Under the pieces are notes generated by a model that saw only the letters and a list, made by a program, of their open reading frames with translations, was not told the DNA's origin and did not search any database. The translations under genes and the position numbers were made by a program. DNA of 64,000 nt from Streptomyces cacaoi (GTDB taxonomy: Bacteria > Actinomycetota > Actinomycetes > Streptomycetales > Streptomycetaceae). Within the stretch, counting starts at the first letter, position 1. Each line of letters begins with the position of its first letter. Positions 42,129-50,963 of the stretch are shown in pieces. The DNA lies in assembly GCF_006539165.1 (NCBI RefSeq), contig NZ_BJMM01000032.1, forward strand, positions 27,400 to 91,399, written 5' to 3'.

Positions 42129-44261
42129 GTGCCACGTGCCCACCACGATCACCGCCGGGACGGGGCGCCGTCCCGGCAGGCCGCGGGGCCACGGCCGGAC
42201 CGGCGAGGCGGCGGCACCGCGGCCGGGGCCGGCACACCGGCCGGTCCGGGGCCGCTGTCGCCGCAGGCGGTCCAGGCCCTGCAACGTGCGATCGGCAATG
42301 CCGCCGTGACCCGGATGCTCACCGTCCGGCGTGCCGGCGACGAGGACGGGCCCGGCCCGGGCGTGCCCGGCGTGCTGCGCCGGCCCGGTACCCCGCTGGA
42401 CGGGCCGCTGCGCGCGGAGATGGAGGCGCGCCTGGGCGCGGACTTCTCCACGGTGCGGCTGCACACCGGCCCGGCCGCGCAGCGGTCGGCCGCCGCGCTG
42501 GACGCCCGCGCCTACACCTCCGGGGAGCACATCGTGCTCGGCCGGGGCGGTGGTGACCGGCACACGCTCGCACACGAGTTGACGCATGTGATCCAGCAGC
42601 GGTCCGGCCCGGTGGCGGGTACCGACAACGGGGCCGGGCTGTCGGTGAGCGATCCCTCGGACGCCTTCGAGCGCGCCGCCGAGGAGTCGGCCACGAGGGC
42701 GCTGCGCGGACCCCTGCCGGGCGAGGGCGCCGGTCCGGCGGCTGTCCCGGGTGCCGCGGGGCGGCCGGGCCCCGGCGGTCCGGCGGGGCAGCGGCCGGTG
42801 CAGCGGGCCCGGATCGTGGACATCGATTCCGGACGGCAGCTGGACGCCAAGCAGATACACCAGATCATGGACTGGCTGAGCACGACGGAGCTGACCGTTC
42901 CCGTGCAGATTCCCACCGGGGAGAGCAGGCTCACGCGGCGCCAGGCCGCCCACCAGGGCCGGGCGACCGACCCGCGGCTGGACGCCGCGCGGGGCGTGGC
43001 CGCGATCAAGTGGCACGAGCTGATCCGCGGCGAGCCGATGCGCCTGTCCTACGGCCCCCGCGATGTGTACGTGCGGCCGGACAGCGGCGGCGTTCTCGGC
43101 GCGGCGGTGGGGGAACTGGTCCCGTTGCAGGACGACCCGGTGGTCGGCGCCGACCGCACCCTGGGCCCGTTCGTCGACGCGCTGATGGACTGGCTCGTGC
43201 GGCGGCGGAGCAGCAGCAGCGGCGGCCGTCTGAACGTCGATGTCAGGGCCGCGCGGTCGGACGAGGGCACCGGGGCACACGTCGAGATGGCCGGACGTCC
43301 CGGCTGGGACACCGCGGCCGGCCAGATCGTCACCACCAACACCGAGGACCGCCGGCACATCATCGCGTGGCACACCATGCGCGACGCGTTCCAGAACATC
43401 TTCAACCGTGCCCTGGCCCCGGGGGAGCACCCCGAGGACCGGCTGCGTGAGCTGATCCGGGTGCTGGAGGAGGAGAGCACCTGGACCGAACTCGACAGGG
43501 AGCAGGCGCAGGTGGCGGCGGCCGACTCCGACGGTGACGTCGAGATGGCGGAGGCGTCGCAGCCAGCGCAGCCAGCGGAGTCAGCGGAGTCAGCGAGTGT
43601 CCGCGGCGGCAGTCCCATGAGCGGCGTTCTCACCGGAGACGGTCCTGGGCCTTCGGCGTCCGGCGGCACGACCTCCGCCGAACTGCGGACGCGTCTGTGC
43701 CAGGTCATCGACCGGGTGATGAGGCTGCTGTCGAACAATCCGTTCAACCTGTGGGCCGGTGAGAGCGTCGCCAACCAGTCGATCAACCGGGTGCGCCAGC
43801 AACTCGCGGCCAGACTCGCCGAGTACACCGATGACGGCGAACTGCTCGACCGGGTCCGCGACCGGGCCCGCGACGGGGCCGGTCGCGCCAACGAGGACCA
43901 GAGGGTCTGGACGGAGGTCCGGGACACCCTGAATGGCGTGGTGGCGACCGACGCCCGCACGTTCATCCAGTCCATCGTCGACTCGTTCGACATCGACATT
44001 CCGGTGACCGGTCAGGACGCGACGTCCACCACCTACCGCGCGCTGGCCGACCAGGCCGCCGTGACCGGGAACATCCTGGCCACCGGCCTGGCCCAGGAGG
44101 TGCTGCGGATGGCCGACGGCGATCTGCCCGCCGACTTCGACACGCTCATCGAGCAGATGCGCGGCTGGCTGCGCCGGTTCCTGCGCCCGGAGAGCCTGGA
44201 GACCTCCACCGACCATCGACGCCGTACGGTCGGCGCACGGCCGCGCCCCGGGGCGGGCTGA
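42129..44261 (+). CDS. DUF4157 protein, putative contractile-injection-system effector
   Basis: A 710-residue protein from a GTG with GGGGAGAA upstream. N-terminal residues 45-65 (QALQRAIGNAAVTRML) and a DUF4157 domain at about 95-160 (DFSTVRLHTGPAAQ, then AHELTHVIQQ with a zinc-type HELTH) are typical of proteins linked to extracellular contractile injection systems. Residues 230-440 form an unrecognised domain with RRHIIAWHTMRDAF near 406-420, rich in His/Arg/Asp. A linker of DSD and AESAES follows, then a helical end with NPFNLWAGESVANQSI. The protein has no signal peptide. No sheath, baseplate, tail or immunity gene is nearby. The effector role is inferred from family. Confidence 0.85.
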   Translation: MPRAHHDHRRDGAPSRQAAGPRPDRRGGGTAAGAGTPAGPGPLSPQAVQALQRAIGNAAVTRMLTVRRAGDEDGPGPGVPGVLRRPGTPLDGPLRAEMEARLGADFSTVRLHTGPAAQRSAAALDARAYTSGEHIVLGRGGGDRHTLAHELTHVIQQRSGPVAGTDNGAGLSVSDPSDAFERAAEESATRALRGPLPGEGAGPAAVPGAAGRPGPGGPAGQRPVQRARIVDIDSGRQLDAKQIHQIMDWLSTTELTVPVQIPTGESRLTRRQAAHQGRATDPRLDAARGVAAIKWHELIRGEPMRLSYGPRDVYVRPDSGGVLGAAVGELVPLQDDPVVGADRTLGPFVDALMDWLVRRRSSSSGGRLNVDVRAARSDEGTGAHVEMAGRPGWDTAAGQIVTTNTEDRRHIIAWHTMRDAFQNIFNRALAPGEHPEDRLRELIRVLEEESTWTELDREQAQVAAADSDGDVEMAEASQPAQPAESAESASVRGGSPMSGVLTGDGPGPSASGGTTSAELRTRLCQVIDRVMRLLSNNPFNLWAGESVANQSINRVRQQLAARLAEYTDDGELLDRVRDRARDGAGRANEDQRVWTEVRDTLNGVVATDARTFIQSIVDSFDIDIPVTGQDATSTTYRALADQAAVTGNILATGLAQEVLRMADGDLPADFDTLIEQMRGWLRRFLRPESLETSTDHRRRTVGARPRPGAG

Positions 44262-44306
44262 CCGGCGCCGGCTGTACGCGGACCAGGCGCGCCCCCGCCC
44301 GAGCGG

Positions 44307-45515
44307 TCAGCCCCGGTGCGGGCGGTGTGGGCGGTACGGCTCCAGGGCCGGTTGCGGGTCTCCGGTGAGCAGTTCGGCGGCGACCAGTTCCGCCAGCCCG
44401 GCGGCCAGTGTGACGCCGCTGTGGGTGACGACGACGTACGGCCCCCGTCCGGCGCCGGGTGGATCCAGCGGGCCGACGACCGGCAGCCCGTCCAGCGGCA
44501 ACGGCCGTACGCACACCCGGCGTTCGAGGACCCGCGCGTGGGCGAGGCCGGGTACGAGCGCGCGGGCACGGTCGAGCAGCGTGCCGGCCCAGTGGTCGAG
44601 GACGTCCGGCGGGGTGTGCAGGTCGACGTGGACGTCACCGGCCTCCAGGTGGACGGTGCCGGCCGCCTCGTCGTGCGGGCGCAGATGGACGTCGGGGGTG
44701 TGCACGACACGGGTGAGCGGTGTCCGCGCCGGGCCCACCCGGACGACCAGCCCCGGCGCCGCCGAGCCGGCGGCCACCGGGTCCACGAGCGGCACCGGCG
44801 CCCCGGCGAACGCGGTGACGCCGGGCGTCCAGCGGCCCGCGCAGCACACCACCGCGTCCGCGTGCAGCGCGCCGCCGTCCGCGGTGCGCACCGTCCAACT
44901 GCCCTCCGGGGGACCGGAGTCGGCGCGTGCGGTGTGCTCCAGTCCGACGACGTGTCCGGCGACGCCCGTGCGGACCTCGCCGCCGGCGTGCGTCACCCGC
45001 TCCAGCAGGCCGGTCACCAGGGGCTCGGTGCGCACATAGCCCTCCTCCGGGTACCAGGCGACCTCCCGCACGTCCGCCGGCAGCCGCAGGGCGGGTTCGA
45101 GGGCGGCGACGCGCGAGGCCGGGACGAGTTCGGCCGGGTAGCCCCAGTCGCGCAGCCGCCGCACCCGCGCGGCCGGGCCCTCGCGCGCGGTGTCGTCCCG
45201 GTCGCCGGCCGCCGGGGACGACCAGCGCATGTTGCCGACCGGGCGGTACCAGTCGCGTCCGTCGGCCGCCCGGGCGAGCCGGGCCCAGGCGCGCAGCGAG
45301 CCGGTGCGCAGCTCGTGGTAGCGGCGGTCGGTGACCCCGTTGGAGTTGAGCCAGGCCAGGCTCCAGCGGGAGGTGCCGTGCGCGGGCGCCTCCCGGTCCA
45401 GCACGGTGACGTGCGGGAGCGGGCCGGAGGCCGCCGCGGGGTCGGTCAGCCGGTGGGCGAGCGCGGCGCCGAGCACTCCGGCGCCGATGACGACGATGCG
45501 GGCGGGGGACGGCAT
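44307..45515 (-). CDS. FAD-dependent oxidoreductase, DAO family
   Basis: A 402-residue DAO-type flavoenzyme. The FAD fold begins VVIGAGVLGAA and ends with RPLPLDGLPVVGP and THSGVTLAAGL. This family includes glycine, sarcosine, D-amino acid and fructosyl-amino acid oxidases. ATG has GAGGAGGAG upstream. It lies 44 nt after the LacI gene on the same strand, so it is part of the divergent transcript of the deglycase region. An amine or Amadori-compound oxidase role is an inference from that setting; the covalent-FAD Cys of some amadoriases cannot be confirmed. Confidence 0.88.
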   Translation of the reverse strand: MPSPARIVVIGAGVLGAALAHRLTDPAAASGPLPHVTVLDREAPAHGTSRWSLAWLNSNGVTDRRYHELRTGSLRAWARLARAADGRDWYRPVGNMRWSSPAAGDRDDTAREGPAARVRRLRDWGYPAELVPASRVAALEPALRLPADVREVAWYPEEGYVRTEPLVTGLLERVTHAGGEVRTGVAGHVVGLEHTARADSGPPEGSWTVRTADGGALHADAVVCCAGRWTPGVTAFAGAPVPLVDPVAAGSAAPGLVVRVGPARTPLTRVVHTPDVHLRPHDEAAGTVHLEAGDVHVDLHTPPDVLDHWAGTLLDRARALVPGLAHARVLERRVCVRPLPLDGLPVVGPLDPPGAGRGPYVVVTHSGVTLAAGLAELVAAELLTGDPQPALEPYRPHRPHRG

Positions 45516-45559
45516 GCGGGCTCCTCCTCGGCGGACGGCGTCCCGGCGGGCGCCGGTGG

Positions 45560-46708
45560 TCAGGCGGACGGGGTGCGGGCGGTGCCGGGTGCGGGGCCGG
45601 TGGACTCGCGGGTGATCAACCTGCCCCGCAGCACGATGCGTTCACCGGCGGCGGCGCCGGAGCCCGCGCCCTGCGCGCTCTCCTGACCGGCGTGGCGCTC
45701 CCGTTCGGCCATCCGCTCCAGCAGCCGGCGGCCGGCGGCCGTGCCCAGCTCGCGCCGGGGCTGCCGTACGACGGTGAGCCGGGGGCGGACCAGCGTCGTC
45801 CAGTCCTGGTCGTCGAAGCCGACGAGCGAGATGTCGCCGGGGCAGGAGCGCCCGCTGTCCTGGAGGGCGGCGACGGCTCCGGAGGAGAGCACGTTGTCGG
45901 TGCAGAACAGCGCGGTCACCTCCGGGTTGCGGCGCAGCAGCCGGCGCACCGACCGCTCGGCGGCGTGCCGGTCGTAGGGGGAGTGGACGACCAGCTCCGG
46001 GTCGGGTTCGATCCCGGCGCGGCGAAGCGCTGCGAGGTGGCCCACGAGCCGGGCGGCGCTGGGGCGTTCGTCGTCGCCGTCCTTGACGCGGGCGTCGCGC
46101 AGCCGGTCGAGGTCGCGTGCGGCCTCGCTGACGACGGCGATACGGCGGTGGCCCAGACGCGTCAGATGGCCGACGGCGCTGCGGGCGCACGCGGTGTTGT
46201 TGATGGTGACCTGGTCGACGTGCGGGAGGGCGGCGAGCGGGCGGTCGAGCAGCACGGTGGGCAGGCCCGCCTCCGCCATGGGCCGCAGCCGCTCGGCGGT
46301 GCCGGGCCCCTGTGGTGCCAGCACGAGCCCGTCGACGCGCTTCTCCCACATGATCTGGAGCGCGCGCTGCTCGGCGGCCGGATCGGAGTCGGTGTTGGCG
46401 AGGAGTATCTCGTAGCCGGCGGCGCGGACGACGTCGGTCAGCGCGCGGACGGCGCTGGCGAAGAAGGAGTTGCCGACGTCGGTGACGACGACGCCGACCG
46501 TCTGCGTGGAGCCGTGGATGAGGCTGCGGGCCAGGCCGTTGGGCCGGTAGCCGAGGCGCTGTGCGGCCTCCTCGACCTTGGCGCGGGAGGCGGCGCCGGC
46601 GTGGCCGTAGCCGCCGAGGACGCGGCCCGCCGTCGCGGTGGAGACCCCTGCGGCCCGGGCGACCTCGACGATGCTGGGCGGTCCGCCCCGTCGCTCCTTG
46701 TGCTGCAC
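45560..46708 (-). CDS. LacI-family repressor
   Basis: A 382-residue regulator. The N-terminal helix-turn-helix and hinge read SIVEVARAAGVSTATAGRVLGG and YRPNGLARSL. The periplasmic-binding-like sugar domain follows (VGVVVTDVGNSFFASAVRAL). GTG at 46708 follows GGAGAGG. It is divergent from the SIS-kinase operon. Two mirrored operators lie between them. It probably releases DNA when a phosphorylated or free sugar adduct binds. Confidence 0.94.
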   Translation of the reverse strand: MQHKERRGGPPSIVEVARAAGVSTATAGRVLGGYGHAGAASRAKVEEAAQRLGYRPNGLARSLIHGSTQTVGVVVTDVGNSFFASAVRALTDVVRAAGYEILLANTDSDPAAEQRALQIMWEKRVDGLVLAPQGPGTAERLRPMAEAGLPTVLLDRPLAALPHVDQVTINNTACARSAVGHLTRLGHRRIAVVSEAARDLDRLRDARVKDGDDERPSAARLVGHLAALRRAGIEPDPELVVHSPYDRHAAERSVRRLLRRNPEVTALFCTDNVLSSGAVAALQDSGRSCPGDISLVGFDDQDWTTLVRPRLTVVRQPRRELGTAAGRRLLERMAERERHAGQESAQGAGSGAAAGERIVLRGRLITRESTGPAPGTARTPSA

Positions 46709-46806
46709 CCCGCGCCTCTCCTGTTCCCGTCCGGTGTCGGGCCGTTGCCTGGCGTGTTCCTCAGCGAGGGGACGCCCGCGACCTCTTGACGCCAGTCTAA
46801 CCGCGT

Positions 46807-46843
46807 TGAGAAGGTTCTCAGCGTCCGACTGAGAACCTTCTCA
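46807..46843. promoter_or_regulatory. Two mirrored LacI operators
   Basis: TGAGAAGGTTCTCA (46807-46820) and TGAGAACCTTCTCA (46830-46843) are exact reverse complements and each has 6-bp inverted arms. Centres are 23 bp apart. They lie 41 bp upstream of the SIS gene start and about 100 bp from the LacI start. Confidence 0.85.
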
Positions 46844-46883
46844 GTCGCGCCGCTCACCGCGTCGCAAGGAGAGAACGACCCCC

Positions 46884-47924
46884 ATGGCCTCGCCCGTCAC
46901 CGTCGCCCCCGCACCGCCGGCCGCCGACCTCACCCCGACCCTGGAACACACCGTCGCCCAGGCCGGCGCCGCCCGCGCCCTCGCCGCCCGCCTCGTCGAA
47001 CGCGGCCTGCGCACCGTCTACTTCGTCGGCTGCGGCGGCTCCTACTACTCGACCTTCCCCGCCCAGGACCTCATGGAGCGGCACTCCCACGGGCCCGCCG
47101 CGTACCGCATGACGGCCGGCGAGATGATCCACCGCGGGCTGGCCGGGCTGGACGAGAGCGCCCTCGTCGTCGCCTCCTCGCACTCCGGTGCCACCCCCGA
47201 GACGCTGGAGGCCGTCCGCCTCGCGAAGAAGGCCGGGGCCACGGTGGCCGGTATCGCGCGCTGCGCCGACGGGCGTACCTCGCCGCTCGCCGAGGAGGCC
47301 GACGCGCTGTTCGACTACCCCAGCGAGGTCACCGTCACCGAGCCGAAGGCCATCCACTTCACCCAGCTCGCGCTCGCCGTGCTGGAGGCCGCCGGCGCGC
47401 TGCCCGACCCCGAGGGCGCCTGGCGGGCCGTCGCCGCCGTGCCCGAGGCGCTGACCGCGGCCAAGCACGAGGTCGCACCGCTCGGCGAGCGGGTCGGCGC
47501 CCAGTGGCGGGACGCACGGCTGGTCTACGTCCTGGGAGCCGGGCCCAACTTCGGCGCCGCCAACGCGCTGGCCGCCTGCTATCTCCAGGAGATGAACTGG
47601 CTGCACGCCTCCGCCGTGAACGCCGGTGACTTCTTCCACGGCCCCTTCGAGATCGTCGGCCAGCACCCCGTCCTCGTCCTCAACGGCGAGGACGAGACCC
47701 GCGCGATGGGCGAGCGCGCCGTGGCCTTCGCCGAGCGGTACTACGACACCTGGTCCGTCCTCGACTCCAAGGACTTCACCCTGCCCGGCGTCCCCGCGGC
47801 CCAGCGTGGCCTGATCAGCCCGCTGGCCGTGGCGAGCGCCGCCCGCAGGCTGCTGGACTTCTGCGCCGCCGAGCGCGGGCACAACCCCGCGCAGCGCCGC
47901 TACATGTACCGGGTGGACTACTGA
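46884..47924 (+). CDS. SIS-domain deglycase, FrlB/FraB-like
   Basis: A 346-residue double-SIS protein. Phosphosugar loops GCGGSYYS and SSHSGATPET are clear. The segment NWLHASAVNAGDFFHGPFE strongly resembles fructoselysine- and fructoseasparagine-6-phosphate deglycases, which split a 6-phosphofructosyl-amine into glucose 6-phosphate and the amino compound. Those usually have GEFFHG; here the Glu is Asp. The next gene is an FrlD-like kinase, overlapping by 1 nt, which is the usual partner. Two LacI operators lie upstream. The amine part of the substrate is unknown. Confidence 0.88.
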   Translation: MASPVTVAPAPPAADLTPTLEHTVAQAGAARALAARLVERGLRTVYFVGCGGSYYSTFPAQDLMERHSHGPAAYRMTAGEMIHRGLAGLDESALVVASSHSGATPETLEAVRLAKKAGATVAGIARCADGRTSPLAEEADALFDYPSEVTVTEPKAIHFTQLALAVLEAAGALPDPEGAWRAVAAVPEALTAAKHEVAPLGERVGAQWRDARLVYVLGAGPNFGAANALAACYLQEMNWLHASAVNAGDFFHGPFEIVGQHPVLVLNGEDETRAMGERAVAFAERYYDTWSVLDSKDFTLPGVPAAQRGLISPLAVASAARRLLDFCAAERGHNPAQRRYMYRVDY

Positions 47925-48838
47925 TGGGCGCACCCGAGCCGCCCGGCGCACCCGCGCGGGTGCTGGGCATCGGCGACAACGTCGTCGACCGGTACCCGGA
48001 CCTCGGCGTGATGTACCCCGGCGGCAACGCCGTCAACGTGGCCGTGTACGCCCGCAGGGCCGGGGCCGCCTCCGGCTACTGGGGCGTGACCGGCGACGAC
48101 CCGGCCGGCGCCGTGGTACGCGGCGCCCTGGCCGCCGAAGGCGTCGACACCCGCCGGGTGCGCACCGCGCCCGGGCCCAACGCCTGGGCCGAGGTCGGAC
48201 TCGTCGGCGGGGACCGCGTCTTCAAGGGATCCGACGACGGGGTGTCCGAATTCGCCCTGGACGAGGACGAGTTGGCGCAGCTGTCCGCCTGGGACGTGGC
48301 GCACACCGCCTACAGCGGCTCCCTCGTCGACCAGGTGCCGCGGCTGGCCGCCCGCACCCGCGTCTCCTTCGACTTCTCGCACCACTGGCGCGAGCCCTGG
48401 GCGGCCGGGCTGTACCCGCATCTGTTCCTCGCGGCCTTCTCCGCCTCCCAGCTGGATCAGGACGCGGCGGCCGGGCTGCTGGAGGACGCGGTGCGCCGCG
48501 GCACCCGCTGGGCGCTCGCCACCCGGGGCGGCGCGGGCGCCCTGCTGACGGACGGCGTCTCGTGGTGGCGGCAGCCGGCCGCCCCCGCGCGGACCGTCGA
48601 CACGCTCGGCGCCGGTGACGCCTTCACCGGCACACTGCTGGCCGCCCTCGCGGCGGGCGGCGACCCCGGCCCGGCGCTCGCGCGGGCGGCGCGGGCGGCG
48701 GCGCTGGCCTGCACGGCACACGGCGGGTTCGGACACGGCGCACCGCTGGCCGCCCAGGGGCCCGGCGCCCCCGAGGTCGCGCGGGCAGCGGCAGGAGAAG
48801 GGCCGTCCGCACGGCGGCCGCACGGCAAGGACAGGTAG
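47924..48838 (+). CDS. PfkB-family kinase, fructosamine 6-kinase (FrlD) like
   Basis: A 304-residue ribokinase-fold enzyme. The N-terminus GIGDNVVDRYPDLGVMYPGG and NAVNVAVYARR closely match FrlD-type kinases; the catalytic Asp is in LGAGDAFTG. It would phosphorylate the Amadori compound at C6 so that the deglycase can cleave it. The ATG overlaps the deglycase TGA by 1 nt. The last 30 residues are basic and low in complexity. Confidence 0.9.
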   Translation: MGAPEPPGAPARVLGIGDNVVDRYPDLGVMYPGGNAVNVAVYARRAGAASGYWGVTGDDPAGAVVRGALAAEGVDTRRVRTAPGPNAWAEVGLVGGDRVFKGSDDGVSEFALDEDELAQLSAWDVAHTAYSGSLVDQVPRLAARTRVSFDFSHHWREPWAAGLYPHLFLAAFSASQLDQDAAAGLLEDAVRRGTRWALATRGGAGALLTDGVSWWRQPAAPARTVDTLGAGDAFTGTLLAALAAGGDPGPALARAARAAALACTAHGGFGHGAPLAAQGPGAPEVARAAAGEGPSARRPHGKDR

Positions 48839-48846
48839 GAACGGCA

Positions 48847-50916
48847 ATGACCCTGCGCATCGGTGTCGACACCGGCGGCACCTTCACCGACGTCGTCGCC
48901 TTCGACGAGGAGACCGGCGCCCTGCACGTACGGAAGGTCTCCAGCACCCCGCAGGACCCGGGGCTGGCCATCGTCGAGGGCCTCGACCAGATCCTGGAGC
49001 AGATCGGCGGCCGTTCCCCGGCCGACGTCGGCTACTTCGCCCACGGCACCACCGTGGGCACCAACGCCCTGCTCACCCACCGCGGCGCCCGCACCGGCGT
49101 CGTCACCACCCGCGGCTTCCGCGACCTGCTGGAGCTGGGCCGCGGCCGGCGGCCCCGGCTCTACGACCTCCAGGCCGACAAGCCCGCCCCGTTCGCGCCC
49201 CGGGACCTGCGCCTGGAGGTCACCGAACGGGTGCGGCACGACGGCAGCATCGAGACGCCGCTGGACGAGGACGAGGTACGCGCCGCCGCACGCACCCTGC
49301 GCGAGGCCGGAGTCGAGTCCGTCGCCGTCTGTCTGCTCTACAGCTTCCTGCGGCCCGAGCACGAGCAGCGGATCGGGGAGATCCTCCGCGAGGAGCTGCC
49401 CGGCGCCCATCTCTCGCTCTCCAGCCGGGTGCTGCCGGAGTTCCGCGAGTACGAGCGGCTGTCGACCGTCGTCACCAACGCCTATGTCGGCCCCGTCGTC
49501 GCCGAGTACCTCGCCAAGCTGCGGCAGCGGCTGGCCGAGCGCGGACTGGCGGCCGTCCCGCACGTCACCCAGTCCAACGGCGGCATCATCCCGTTCGAGG
49601 CGGCCGAGGAACTGCCGGTGCGGATGGTGCTGTCCGGGCCGAGCACCGGCGTCGTCGGCGCCGCCGGCCTCTGTGCCGCCGCCGGCCACCCGGACCTCAT
49701 CACCTTCGACATGGGCGGCACCTCCTCGGACGTCTCCCTCGTCCGGAACGGCGTGCCCAAGGTGACCACCGGCATGGAGCTGGACGGGCGGCCCGTGCGC
49801 ACGCCGATGCTCGACATCCACACCGTCGGCGCCGGCGGCGGCTCGCTCGCCCGGGTGGACGCCGGCGGGCATCTGAAGGTCGGCCCGGCCAGCGCCGGCG
49901 CCGACCCGGGCCCGGCCTGCTACGGCAAGGCGTCCGACACCGCGGAGCCGACCGTCACCGACGCCGACATCGTCCTGCACACCCTCAACCCGGTGCATCT
50001 GCTGGACGGCCGGATGCCCGTCGACGAACAGGCCGCACGGGCCGCCGTCGGGCGGATCGCCGAGCGCATCGGGCTCGGCGTGGAGGAGACCGCGCACGGC
50101 ATCCTGCGCGTCGTCACCGCCAACATGGCCCGGGCCATCCGCGTCATCTCCGTCCAGCGCGGCTACGACCCGCGCGACTACACGCTCGTCCCGTTCGGTG
50201 GCGCCGGTCCGCTGCACGCCTCCCAGCTCGCCCGCGAACTGGGCATGCGCACCGTCCTCGTGCCGCCCACGCCCGGCGCCCAGTCGGCGCTCGGCCTGCT
50301 GATGACGGACGTCCGCGCCGACTTCTCCCGCACCCGGATCCAGCGCCTCACCGACGACCCGGAGCGCACCGCCGGGCAACTCGGCGCCCTGTGGGCCGAG
50401 TTGGAGGACGAGGCCGCCGCCTGGTTCGACGCCGAGCGGATCCCCGAGGCGGACCGCGGCCTGGAGCGCACCGCCGAACTGCGCTACGCCGGGCAGAACC
50501 ACGAGATCCCGGTGCCGGTGCCCGCCGGGCCGCTGGACGCGGCGGCGCTCGCCGGCGTCCTGGAGACCTTCGCCGCCGAGCACCGCAGGCTGTACGGCTA
50601 CGACGCGCCGGACGAACCCGTCGAGGCCGTCACGGTGCGGCTCCAGGCGGTCGGCGCGGTGCCGCAGGCGAAGCTGCCCCGCGAGGAGCCCGCAGGCGAG
50701 GACGCCTCCGCCTCGCTCACCGGCCACCGGGAGATGCACCTCCAGGGCGAGGGCTTCGTGTCCGTCCCCGTGCACCGGCGCGCCGACCTGCGCCCCGGCA
50801 ACCGCGTCACCGGGCCCGCCGTGGTCGAGCAGATGGACACCACGACGGTGCTGCTGCCCGGCGACGTCCTCACCGTGGACGACCACTCCAACCTCGTCAT
50901 CGCGGTGGGCGGCTGA
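48847..50916 (+). CDS. hyuA: Hydantoinase/5-oxoprolinase subunit A
   Basis: A 689-residue HyuA-type ATPase. Phosphate motifs are GVDTGGTFTDVV, HGTTVGTNALL and DMGGTSSDVSLV, and FGGAGPLHA lies further on. With HyuB it uses ATP to open a lactam such as 5-oxoproline, or a hydantoin. It starts 8 nt after the kinase and 47 nt before hyuB. Its place in a deglycase operon suggests the released or glycated amino acid cyclises to pyroglutamate, but that is inference. Confidence 0.93.
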   Translation: MTLRIGVDTGGTFTDVVAFDEETGALHVRKVSSTPQDPGLAIVEGLDQILEQIGGRSPADVGYFAHGTTVGTNALLTHRGARTGVVTTRGFRDLLELGRGRRPRLYDLQADKPAPFAPRDLRLEVTERVRHDGSIETPLDEDEVRAAARTLREAGVESVAVCLLYSFLRPEHEQRIGEILREELPGAHLSLSSRVLPEFREYERLSTVVTNAYVGPVVAEYLAKLRQRLAERGLAAVPHVTQSNGGIIPFEAAEELPVRMVLSGPSTGVVGAAGLCAAAGHPDLITFDMGGTSSDVSLVRNGVPKVTTGMELDGRPVRTPMLDIHTVGAGGGSLARVDAGGHLKVGPASAGADPGPACYGKASDTAEPTVTDADIVLHTLNPVHLLDGRMPVDEQAARAAVGRIAERIGLGVEETAHGILRVVTANMARAIRVISVQRGYDPRDYTLVPFGGAGPLHASQLARELGMRTVLVPPTPGAQSALGLLMTDVRADFSRTRIQRLTDDPERTAGQLGALWAELEDEAAAWFDAERIPEADRGLERTAELRYAGQNHEIPVPVPAGPLDAAALAGVLETFAAEHRRLYGYDAPDEPVEAVTVRLQAVGAVPQAKLPREEPAGEDASASLTGHREMHLQGEGFVSVPVHRRADLRPGNRVTGPAVVEQMDTTTVLLPGDVLTVDDHSNLVIAVGG

Positions 50917-50963
50917 CCGCACCCGCCGCCCCGAACCGCCGCACCAGCCGCAGAGGAAACCCG

